Positions 1-7,651 of a DNA stretch of 49,921 bases are shown here, in pieces. This DNA comes from Streptomyces sp. HD (GTDB lineage Bacteria; Actinomycetota; Actinomycetes; Streptomycetales; Streptomycetaceae): positions 1 to 49,921 of the forward strand of contig NZ_JAQMYP010000065.1 of assembly GCF_028369295.1 (NCBI RefSeq), in the 5' to 3' direction. Every line of letters starts with the position of its first letter. Positions within the stretch are counted from its first letter, which is position 1. The position numbers and the translations under genes are program-made. The notes under the pieces were generated by a model, which was not told the origin of the DNA, searched no databases, and saw nothing but the letters and a program-made list of their open reading frames with translations.

Positions 1-169
1 GTCGGGGACATGCGTCGAGCGTACCGCGAAAAGCTTGAAGCTCCCAACCTTTGACATCCACCAGCTCTTATTGTTTGATGTCCTCAAGCATCGAGTACCT
101 CAATGGTCTCCCCCCTCGACCATCGATGCATCCATCCTTCGGGCACCCCCTTCCACCGGAAAGAAGACC

Positions 170-1708
170 GTGAAGTCCTCCCTTGCCACCGCTCCGGAGC
201 GCCGCACCGGCAGCCTCAGCCTCGTCCTGGTACTGGGCCTCGCCGCCATGGTCGTGTCGATGATGCAGACCCTGGTCATCCCGATCCTCGGCATCATCCA
301 GAACGACCTCGGCGCCACCACGGCTCAGGTCAGCTGGGTCACCACCGCCACGCTGCTGTCGGCCGCGGTCTTCACACCGCTCCTCGGGCGCCTCGGTGAC
401 CAGCACGGCACCAAGCCGACGCTGCTCGGAGTGCTGGTGGTGATGGTCGCCGGATCCGTGCTCGCCGCGACCACGAGTTCGATGCTGTGGCTCATCGTGG
501 CCCGCGTGATGCAGGGCGCCGCCACCGCGATCTTCCCGCTCGCGCTGTCCGTACTGCGCGCAGAGGTCCAGCCCGCGCGGCTGCCCGGCGCCATGGCCCT
601 GGTCAGCGGAACCCTCGGGTTCGGCAGCGGCCTCGCCCTGGTGAGCGCCGGACTCCTCTCCCAGGGTGCCAACCCCGACTACCACCAGGTCTTCTGGCTG
701 GCCGCCGCACTGGCCACCGCCGCCCTCATCGCGGTCGCGGTCGCCGTGCCCGCGCCTCGCACCCGGACCGGCGGGCGCACCGACTGGCTCGGCGCCGCCG
801 GCCTCGCCCTCGTGCTCGTCCTGCTCCTGCTGCCCATCTCGCAGGGCCACACCTGGGGCTGGACCTCGGCCCGCACACTCGGCCTCTTCGCCGGCGCTGC
901 CGTCATGACAGTCATCTGGGTCGTGATCGAGCGCAAGGTCCGCGAGCCCCTGGTGGACATGAAGATGTTCGTCCACCGGCCGGTGCTGTTCACCAACGTC
1001 GCCGGGCTGCTCGTCGGGTTCGCCATGTTCGCGCAGTTCATCGGCGTCTCCTACCTGGTCCAGACACCCTCCGAGATAGCCGGTTACGGCTTCGGCGCCT
1101 CCGTCCTGCGCGCCTCCGTCGTCTACCTGCTGCCCTCCGCCCTCGTCTCGCTGGTCGCCGCCCAGTTCGGAGGCGTGCTGGTCCGCCGCATCGGCGCGCG
1201 TCTCACCCTCGCCGTCGGTGCCGCCTTCGGGGTCATCGGTTTCGCCTGGCTGACCCTCGCCCACGACACCACCGCGTCGGTGATCCTGGCCGGCATGGTC
1301 GTCGGTATCGCCATCAGCTTCGGCTACGCCGCGATGCCCGCCCTGATCGTGGCCGGCGTGCCGCACCACCAGACCGGCATCGCCAACGGCATCAACTCCA
1401 TCTCCCGTTCAGCCGGCAGCGCGATCGGCAGCGCGGTCGTCACCTCGCTTCTCGCCTCCAAGACGCTCGACAACCTGCCCGCCGGAGTCCCCGCACTGCC
1501 CGCCGAGAGCCAGTACACCTTGACCTTCGCCCTCGCCGGTATGGCGTTCCTGCTGGTCATCGGCGTGGCCATGGTCGGCCTGGCGGTCCGCCGCAGGTCC
1601 CTCTCGCCGGCCATCGACACGCTCGCCGCGTCGAGCGATGACGAGACCACTCCCCCCGCGTCGAGCGACGCCGAGACCGCGCCGGCCCGCACGGCCGTCA
1701 CTGCCTGA
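170..1708 (+). CDS. MFS drug/metabolite exporter, DHA2 (EmrB/QacA) type
   Basis: Predicted proton-driven multidrug or metabolite exporter of the cytoplasmic membrane. The protein is almost entirely hydrophobic helices. The classic MFS loop between helices 2 and 3 is visible as LLGRLGDQHGTKPTLL, followed by a second half with another helix bundle and a polar Ser/Thr/Ala-rich tail. Length (512 aa) fits the 14-helix DHA2 family. The frame is open from a TTG at 35, but that extension is polar and unlike an MFS N-terminus. I chose the GTG at 170, preceded by a GGAAAG ribosome site. The aldehyde dehydrogenase follows 78 bp downstream on the same strand, so they may be co-transcribed. Substrate cannot be inferred. 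A sugar or osmolyte role is less likely given the DHA2 pattern. Confidence 0.88.
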   Translation: MKSSLATAPERRTGSLSLVLVLGLAAMVVSMMQTLVIPILGIIQNDLGATTAQVSWVTTATLLSAAVFTPLLGRLGDQHGTKPTLLGVLVVMVAGSVLAATTSSMLWLIVARVMQGAATAIFPLALSVLRAEVQPARLPGAMALVSGTLGFGSGLALVSAGLLSQGANPDYHQVFWLAAALATAALIAVAVAVPAPRTRTGGRTDWLGAAGLALVLVLLLLPISQGHTWGWTSARTLGLFAGAAVMTVIWVVIERKVREPLVDMKMFVHRPVLFTNVAGLLVGFAMFAQFIGVSYLVQTPSEIAGYGFGASVLRASVVYLLPSALVSLVAAQFGGVLVRRIGARLTLAVGAAFGVIGFAWLTLAHDTTASVILAGMVVGIAISFGYAAMPALIVAGVPHHQTGIANGINSISRSAGSAIGSAVVTSLLASKTLDNLPAGVPALPAESQYTLTFALAGMAFLLVIGVAMVGLAVRRRSLSPAIDTLAASSDDETTPPASSDAETAPARTAVTA

Positions 1709-1786
1709 CCGAGCCACCTGCACGGCGGCGATTCTCCTTCGCCCGGATACCGACCGGCTTTCCCCCTCACCGAACAGGACACGACT

Positions 1787-3139
1787 GTGACTGACACCAA
1801 GGCAGCCTTCACGCTCGACGACACTTTCACCGCCGTCGAAGCCACCGCGCTGGTGGACCGGCTGCGCGCCACCTTCCGCACCGGCCGGACCAAGCCCCTG
1901 ACCTGGCGTCGGCAGCAGCTGACCCGCCTGCGCGACCTGCTCAACGACAACCGCGCGGCGATAGCCGACGCCCTCTACGCCGACCTGCGCAAGAACCGCG
2001 CCGAGGCCGACGCCATGGAGATCGATCTCACGATCGCCGAGATCGACGACTACCTGGAGCGCCTGGAGGAGTGGACCGCCCCTCAGCCCGCCCCCGTGAC
2101 AATGCCCGGGTTCCCCGGCAGCACCGCCCGCACGGTCTTCGACCCCCTGGGTGTCGCCCTGGTGATCTCGGCGTGGAACTACCCGGTCAACCTGCTGCTC
2201 GTGCCCGTCGCGGGCGCGCTCGCCGCCGGCAACGCGGTCGTCATCAAGCCCGCCGACTACGCCGCCCGCACCTCGGCGCTGCTGGCCGAGCTGCTGCCCG
2301 CGTACCTCGACACCGACGCGATCGCGGTCGTCGAGGGCGGCGCCCCGGAGACAGGCGCACTGCTGGAGCAGCACTTCGACCACATCTTCTACACCGGCAA
2401 CGGCACCGTCGGCCGCATCGTGATGACCGCCGCCGCGAAGAACCTCACCCCCGTCGTCCTCGAACTCGGCGGCAAATCACCGGTGTTCGTGGACCAGGAC
2501 GCCGACATCACCACGGTCGCGCAGCGCCTGGCGCAGACGAAGTTCGCCAACGCCGGACAGACCTGCGTCGCCCCCGACTACGTCCTGACCGACCCGGACA
2601 CCGCGACCGAACTCCAGGCCGCCCTCGCCGTCACGCTCAAGGGGCTGTTCGGCGAGGACCCGCAAACCTCCGACGCCTACGGACGGGTCATCAACGAGCG
2701 GCACTTCGACCGGCTGTCCGCGCTGCTGGGCTCCGGCCGTACCGTCACGGGCGGGCAGACCGACCGCGCGGACAGGTACATCGCCCCGACCGTGCTGGCC
2801 GATGTCCGGCCCGACGAGCCCGTGATGCAGGAGGAGATCTTCGGCCCCGTCCTGCCGATCCTGACCGTGGCGGACCTGGACGAGGCGATCGCGTTCATCA
2901 ACGAGCGCGACAAGCCGCTCGCCCTGTACGCCTTCACCGAGAACAACACCACCAAGCGCCGCCTCGCCGCCGAGACCTCCTCCGGCGGCCTCAACTTCGG
3001 CCTGCCGATGCGCCACCTCGCCGTGCCGACCCTCCCCTTCGGCGGCGTCGGCCAGAGCGGCATGGGCAACTACCACGGCCGCTACTCCATCGAGACCTTC
3101 AGCCACCGCAAGGCCGTCCTCGACGTCCCGCTGAGCTGA
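1787..3139 (+). CDS. Aldehyde dehydrogenase (ALDH3-like / coniferyl-aldehyde dehydrogenase type)
   Basis: NAD(P)-dependent oxidation of an aldehyde to its acid in the cytoplasm. The 450-aa length without an N-terminal extension matches the class 3 branch. The catalytic glutamate lies in LELGGKSP (E226) and the nucleophilic cysteine in NAGQTCVAPDY (C260). Their 34-residue spacing and the APDY motif are typical of ALDH3 and fatty or coniferyl aldehyde enzymes. The cofactor-binding SAWNYPVNLLL and the late EEIFGPVLP motif are both present. The start is a GTG. The next gene begins 79 bp downstream. With an exporter upstream and a small flavoprotein downstream, a detoxification role is plausible but inferred. 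Confidence 0.93.
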   Translation: MTDTKAAFTLDDTFTAVEATALVDRLRATFRTGRTKPLTWRRQQLTRLRDLLNDNRAAIADALYADLRKNRAEADAMEIDLTIAEIDDYLERLEEWTAPQPAPVTMPGFPGSTARTVFDPLGVALVISAWNYPVNLLLVPVAGALAAGNAVVIKPADYAARTSALLAELLPAYLDTDAIAVVEGGAPETGALLEQHFDHIFYTGNGTVGRIVMTAAAKNLTPVVLELGGKSPVFVDQDADITTVAQRLAQTKFANAGQTCVAPDYVLTDPDTATELQAALAVTLKGLFGEDPQTSDAYGRVINERHFDRLSALLGSGRTVTGGQTDRADRYIAPTVLADVRPDEPVMQEEIFGPVLPILTVADLDEAIAFINERDKPLALYAFTENNTTKRRLAAETSSGGLNFGLPMRHLAVPTLPFGGVGQSGMGNYHGRYSIETFSHRKAVLDVPLS

Positions 3140-3218
3140 ACCGTCCCGGCCCCGGGCGGGCGGTACGCAATCCGGCCCCCCCAACCTCGAACGCAAGAGC
3201 AAGGAGCACGAACGCATC

Positions 3219-3608
3219 ATGGACGACACGCTGGAGCAGCTCGGCGCCGGCAAGTACATGCTCGTCACCAGCTACCGCAAGAACGGCACCCCGGTCGCCA
3301 GCCCCGTGTGGGTGGTACGCGACGGCGACACGCTGGGCATACGGACCCCAGCCGACTCCTGGAAGGTCAAGAGGATCCGGGCACGCGACGACATCCTCGT
3401 CGGCCCGTGCGACCTGCGCGGCAATCCGACGGGTGACCAGGTCCCCGCCACCGCCGAGATCACCGACGAGGCGACCGGGGCCCGCTACCGCAAACTCATC
3501 GCCCGCAAGTACGGCATCCTCGGCCGACTCATGATCCTCCAGAGCCGGCTCCAGGGAAGGGACAGCACGCTGGGCATCCGTGTGCGGCTCACTCCCGTTG
3601 CGGGATGA
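3219..3608 (+). CDS. PPOX-class F420-dependent/pyridoxamine-phosphate-oxidase-like protein
   Basis: Small (129 aa) split-barrel flavin or F420-binding protein of the Rv2061-like PPOX group. Visible landmarks are the first strands with KYMLVTSYRKNGTPVASPVW, then DSWKVKRIRARDDILVGPC, and a conserved C-terminal segment YRKLIARKYGILGRLM. Members reduce or oxidise small substrates with F420H2, FMN or haem-type cofactors; the cofactor cannot be settled from sequence alone. The AAGGAG site just before the ATG at 3219 supports the start. It lies in line with the MFS and ALDH genes. I am confident about the fold and unsure of the reaction. Confidence 0.85.
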   Translation: MDDTLEQLGAGKYMLVTSYRKNGTPVASPVWVVRDGDTLGIRTPADSWKVKRIRARDDILVGPCDLRGNPTGDQVPATAEITDEATGARYRKLIARKYGILGRLMILQSRLQGRDSTLGIRVRLTPVAG

Positions 3609-3711
3609 CGCACCGTCAACTTCCGTATCAGGGGCGTCTTGTCGGACGGCCTCGGTGACTGCCATCAGACCATCACGGCACACAAGAGCGAGCGATCAAG
3701 GGGGTCGGATC

Positions 3712-4236
3712 ATGGAGTCAGCGGAGAGTCAGCAGCAGGCGGCACCCGGCACCTTCACCGCCTTCGCCCGCTTCGTACTCTTCGGCGGCGGAGTGGGGCT
3801 CGCCTCCAGCTTCGCCGTGGCGGCCCTCGCCTCCTGGATGTACTGGGGCCTGGCCAACGCCCTGATCACCGTGGTTTCCACGCTCCTCGCCACCGAGTTG
3901 CATGCCCGCTTCACCTTCGGCGCAGGCGGGCGCGCGACCCGGCGCCAGCATGCGCAGTCGGCCGGGTCCGCGGCGGCCGCGTATGCGGTCACCTCCGTGG
4001 CGATGCTCGTCCTTCAGCAACTGGCGGCGGCACCCGGTGTGATGCTTGAACAGGCCGTCTACCTGTCCGCCTCCGCACTCGCCGGAATCGCGCGGTTCGC
4101 GGTGCTGCGCCTCGTCGTCTTCACGCGAAGCCGCTCGCAGGTCGCGGCCACAGTCCGCACCGCCCGTCCCGTGCACGCGATCGTGGGCCGCACCGCGGTA
4201 CCCGCCGGCCCTGTGATGCTGAGCCACGCCGCCTGA
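3712..4236 (+). CDS. GtrA-like family membrane protein
   Basis: Small integral membrane protein (174 aa) with four predicted hydrophobic helices: FARFVLFGGGVGLASSF, then a second helix ending before LHARFTFGAG, a third around AYAVTSVAMLVLQQL, and a fourth before RFAVLRLVVF. The FxLFGG start, the HxRFTF motif after helix 2 and the RFxVLRxxVF end are the GtrA/DPMS-like pattern. The family helps move lipid-linked sugars across the membrane for cell-surface glycans. The frame is open upstream to 3580, but the ATG at 3712 follows an AAGGGGG ribosome site and starts in front of the first helix. No glycosyltransferase partner lies next to it. Confidence 0.82.
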   Translation: MESAESQQQAAPGTFTAFARFVLFGGGVGLASSFAVAALASWMYWGLANALITVVSTLLATELHARFTFGAGGRATRRQHAQSAGSAAAAYAVTSVAMLVLQQLAAAPGVMLEQAVYLSASALAGIARFAVLRLVVFTRSRSQVAATVRTARPVHAIVGRTAVPAGPVMLSHAA

Positions 4237-4323
4237 CCCTTCCGCCGGCGGCCCGCCACACGGAACGGGCGGCCTCGCCGTGGACCGGCGTCCACATCAC
4301 GCCCCAGCGCGGGACCAGTTCGC

Positions 4324-6050
4324 CTAGTAGTCGATGTTGAGAGCAGAGATGAGTCCGCTCGGGCCCACGGCACTTCCGGCGCCGGCGTTGCGGGAAGTGG
4401 GGTGGGTGAGGGCTGCCTTGTGCCCGGGGCTGTTGAACCAGGCCTCCATCATCTGCTCCGGTGTGGCGGGGGTACTAGGGGACCAGTAGAGGACTTCGTA
4501 ACCGCAGTGCTCGCTGGGGCCGGGCTGCCGGGCGGCGTTCTTGTCCGCGCACGCCTGGGCGGCTTGCACCTGTTGGGCACTCTCCTTGACGTCGGGCAGT
4601 CCCAGCGCACGGCGACGTTCATTGAGCTAGGCGATCAGCTGGGAGGTCAGTGACGGAGCGGTCGGAGTCGTCTTGATGGTCGGTTTCGGGGCTGCGGCAC
4701 GCGTGGGCGGCGTCGCCTGCCTCGTGGGTTTCACACCGGTCGGCGGCGGACTGGTAGCCGGCGGGGACGACGGCGAGGCCGTGGATTCGGCCGTGGCTGA
4801 CCTCGTGGGGGATGCGGTCGGCGACGGCGTCGAGGATCGGGAGGCGGACTTGGGCTCCCCCTCGGGGGTGGTGATCGCCCACACCGGCTGGTGCCCGGTG
4901 TCCGGTGTCGGTGTCCGGCGACAGGATGGCCATGGCCGCGCCGGCGCCTCCGGCGGTGATCAGTGTGACAGCGGCGGCCACGGCGGCACGACGCCGCTTC
5001 GGTATGCGGCGTTGTATGCGCAGGCTCCGGCGCCCGGGCGGATTACCGCTCCCCGCCGCGCCAAGGACGATGGTGTCCGCCCCGACGGCGGGGTACCGGC
5101 CGTCGACACCCGGGGCGGCCTCCCCGCTGAGCTGCGCCACCTCGGTAGGGCTGCCCTGATCTGTGTGCACGGCCGGGTCCAAGGGACCGCCTGTACCCGT
5201 TCGCATGCCGGTCTCGAAGGCCGCGTTCTGGGTTGGCGAAACCGTCGTCCCCGACGGGCGCGAGCCCCGCGAGGCCGGACAGCGTCCCGGCCGATGCCAC
5301 CAGCCCCAGACCCACCGGCAACTTCTCGGCGGGCAGCAGGTCGGCCTGCAGGCGCGAGCAAAGCGGACAGTCGCGGGCGTGCCGCGCGATCCGCTTGAGC
5401 CACAGCGCCGACGGGACGCCGTCCCAGAGCCCGGTGCCGTCCTCGAGCACCACACAGCGGGGCACCGCGGCCAGCGCCCGCACCACCAGGCGGGCCGTCT
5501 CCAACGGGGCCTTCATCCGCTGCACCCGCACCGCGGTGTGCTGCGGCGACAACTGAAGCGCCGTGGCCACCTCGCCCCGGGTCAGCTCGCCCGCGGCCTC
5601 CAGCCACCACAGCGCCAGAAGCTCCCGGTCGGCTTCATCCAACCAACGGGTGGCTTCGGCCACCTCCCGCCGCTGTCCCTGAAGCCCCAGCTGGACGATC
5701 GTCAGGTTCACGAAGTCCGCGCCGGGGTCGGCCACGTCGTGGAGGTCCTGCAGCCCGGCAACGGCCGGCGCCGCCTGGCTGGTCTGCCAGTGGCTGCGGA
5801 TCCGGTTCATCGTGATGGCCACCAGCCAGGACCGGAACTGTTCTGGATCGCGCAACGAGCCGAGCCCGCCGAGCGCACGGAGCATGGTCTCCTGCACCAC
5901 GTCGTCGACGTCGGCGTCCCCGTTCAGTGCCCGGCCCACGATGTTGTACACCAACGGCAGATACGCGGCGACCAGCTCATCCTGTGCCCACAGGGCCCCC
6001 TGTCGGGCCGCCTCGACCAACGCGGCGTCGCGTTCCCCACTCGCCACCAC
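4324..6050 (-). pseudogene. ECF sigma factor fused to zinc-binding/TM/CAP-domain extension, frame broken in three places
   Basis: Read from 6050 (GTG after AAGGAAG), the first ~270 residues are a sigma-70 ECF factor. Region 2 spans DELVAAYLPLVYNIVGR to WLVAITMNRIRSHWQ and region 4 contains GEVATALQLSPQHTAVRVQR. A zf-HC2-like HARDCPLC follows. Near 5228-5240 the meaningful frame shifts by one base. The next frame gives a basic stretch and one membrane helix (AAVAAAVTLITAGGAGAAMAI). A second shift near 4896-4918, inside a short tandem repeat, leads to a Pro/Ser/Thr-rich linker. An in-frame TAG at 4627-4629 (expected CAG) then interrupts a CAP/SCP domain recognised by EVLYWSP, EQMMEAWFNSPGHKAAL and the end at 4324. 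If the breaks are real, only a truncated sigma factor (stop at 5043) is made. Sequencing error is a serious alternative. Sigma-anti-sigma fusions with extracellular domains are known in actinomycetes; the CAP outer domain is inferred to sense or act outside the cell. Confidence 0.75.
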
Positions 6051-6220
6051 GGCTGACCACTTCCTTTCCCGATGCTCGAAGTGCCTTGCCCGTCATAGGG
6101 GAGACCTCGGCCCGAGGAGTGGGACAACAACAACGCGCCGCAATCCTGATCCCCGGGCTTGAAGCAGCGGACCGGCCGCTACCCGGGCCGTGCTGTGAAC
6201 TGCTGGGCATGGCCACTCAG

Positions 6221-6292
6221 CCAACTTGTATCGAGCTATTGACACAAGATTCCGCCACGGGCATCTTGTACTTACTGCTCGATACAAGTTGG
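6221..6292. promoter_or_regulatory. 72-bp nested palindrome, likely operator
   Basis: Outer arms CCAACTTGTATCGAGC (6221-6236) and GCTCGATACAAGTTGG (6277-6292) are perfect 16-bp inverted copies. Inner arms ACAAGAT (6244-6250) and ATCTTGT (6263-6269) share exactly the same centre at 6256.5. A TTGACA hexamer at 6239-6244 lies inside. The site sits ~70 bp before the membrane protein/GntR pair and ~170 bp from the sigma-factor start. It is most simply the binding site of the GntR/YtrA-type regulator. A transcript hairpin is an alternative. The rest of the 313-bp gap (6051-6363) shows nothing else. Confidence 0.7.
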
Positions 6293-6363
6293 CCCTGCGG
6301 CAGGCGGCGTCCGCTGCCACCGATACAGGCCGCGCAGCCGCCACCACCCACTGGGGTCTTCAC

Positions 6364-7137
6364 ATGCTCGACACCCACCAGCCCGAATCCCGCCCCCGAG
6401 CCCACGCCGACCGCTACGCCCGCTGGGCCGGTCTGGCTGTCGGCGTCGTGGCCGCACCGCTATGGGCCACCGTAGACATCACCAAGTACCCGCTCAGCGC
6501 CTTCGATGCCGGCGTGCCCCTGGTGAGCTTCGCGACCGCTTTCGGCCTGTGCGCGGTGGGCGGCGTCCTGCTCGGCGACGCCCTCACCCCCCTCCCTCGG
6601 GAGGCGGTACGCACCGCCAGTCTGACCCCACGCCGGATCCGAGACCACGTGCCGCCCCGGATCACTCTCCTGCTTCTCCTCCAGGCGGTCATCCTTGTCG
6701 CGGTGGTGGGTGCGGGGGACGCCTTGGGCACCCAAGACGCCATGCACCGGGCGATCGGGGCCAGGGGCGACGGCTGTGACGGGACCGAACCACCCGTCAT
6801 CCTCTGGCCCGGCATTCTCGACGGCCGCCAGATCCTCGGCTCTCTCGCCATCGGCACGGTCGCCTGCGCCTTGGCCCTGCGCCGTGTCGCCCGCCGTGCG
6901 GGCGACGACCAGCAGCGCCGCGACCGCTCCTCGGCCATCATCGCAGCCTGGGGGGTGCTGGTCTCGATCCAGCTGTCGCTCGTCGTTCTGACGATCCACA
7001 CGGATCTGATGGGCAGTAACTGCGCCGACATGATGGGCATCTCATCCTTGGCGATCTATCCCCTGGGCCTGCTGTCCCTGATCACCCTGGCATGGTCCCT
7101 GTTCGCCGTGGTGGCGCCCCGGGCTGCCCGACGATGA
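6364..7137 (+). CDS. Hypothetical multi-pass membrane protein, coupled to GntR regulator
   Basis: No family recognised with certainty. The 257-aa product has about six hydrophobic segments: ARWAGLAVGVVAAPLWATV, LVSFATAFGLCAVGGVLLG, ITLLLLLQAVILVAVVG, ILGSLAIGTVACALALRR, IIAAWGVLVSIQLSLVVLT and IYPLGLLSLITLAWSLFAVV. A luminal or external loop with two cysteines (GDGCDG and SNCADM) could form a disulfide. An upstream extension of the frame to 6226 runs through the palindrome, so I chose the ATG at 6364. Its stop overlaps the ATG of the GntR gene by four bases (ATGA). YtrA-type GntR regulators usually accompany membrane or ABC proteins, which suggests this is the effector gene of that regulator. 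Confidence 0.72.
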   Translation: MLDTHQPESRPRAHADRYARWAGLAVGVVAAPLWATVDITKYPLSAFDAGVPLVSFATAFGLCAVGGVLLGDALTPLPREAVRTASLTPRRIRDHVPPRITLLLLLQAVILVAVVGAGDALGTQDAMHRAIGARGDGCDGTEPPVILWPGILDGRQILGSLAIGTVACALALRRVARRAGDDQQRRDRSSAIIAAWGVLVSIQLSLVVLTIHTDLMGSNCADMMGISSLAIYPLGLLSLITLAWSLFAVVAPRAARR

Positions 7138-7508
7138 CCGCATTCACCGTCCGCGTCGACACCACCAGCCCGGTGCCGCCGTACGACCAGATCCGCGCCC
7201 AGCTCGCCGCCCTGATCGTCACCGGCCGACTGACCGAGGACGAGCGTCTGCCGACGGTACGTCAGCTCGCCACCGACCTCGGTCTGGCACCGAGCACCGT
7301 GGCCCGCGCCTACCGTGAGCTGGAAGCCGCGAAACTGATCCGTACCCGCCGTGGGGCAGGCACCCGGGTCGCGACACCCCCCTCCAAACCAACCCGCCCC
7401 GGTCCGGACCAACTCGCCACATTGGCCCGGGACTTCACCTCAGCCGCCCGCGCGCTCGGCGCCGACACCGAGGCCGTCCTGACCGCCGTCCGCGAGGCCC
7501 TGAACTGA
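7134..7508 (+). CDS. GntR-family transcriptional regulator, YtrA subfamily
   Basis: Short (124 aa) GntR protein. The N-terminal winged helix includes PPYDQIRAQLAALIVTGRL, ERLPTVRQLATDLGLAPSTV and ARAYRELEAAKLIRTRRGAG. It has only a ~45-residue C-terminal helical tail instead of a large ligand domain, which is the YtrA hallmark. The ATG at 7134 overlaps the stop of the preceding membrane gene, so the two are translationally coupled. The strong palindrome at 6221-6292 upstream of the pair is the likely autoregulatory operator. The gene converges on the MMPL transporter downstream. Confidence 0.88.
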   Translation: MTAFTVRVDTTSPVPPYDQIRAQLAALIVTGRLTEDERLPTVRQLATDLGLAPSTVARAYRELEAAKLIRTRRGAGTRVATPPSKPTRPGPDQLATLARDFTSAARALGADTEAVLTAVREALN

Positions 7509-7651
7509 CGACGGCCGGCCCGCCACCCGCGGCGGCACCACCAGCCCGATCCTCTCCAGCCGGAGAAGCCGTCCGCCCACCGACAGCGCCCCCGGCCCGA
7601 TGATGTGCTCACCGCACACCGTCATACCGGGGGCCGCCGAGGTCCGAGCAC

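Noticed and set aside
68..1369. Long minus-strand frame opposite the MFS gene
   Set aside because: High-GC antisense shadow, rich in Asp/Gly/His with no domain; the + strand has a clear MFS protein.
5043..5240. C-terminus of the sigma factor as annotated by its open frame
   Set aside because: After ~5240 this frame is Arg/Gly-rich nonsense, whereas another frame carries the membrane helix, so the frame end at 5043 is not the natural protein end.
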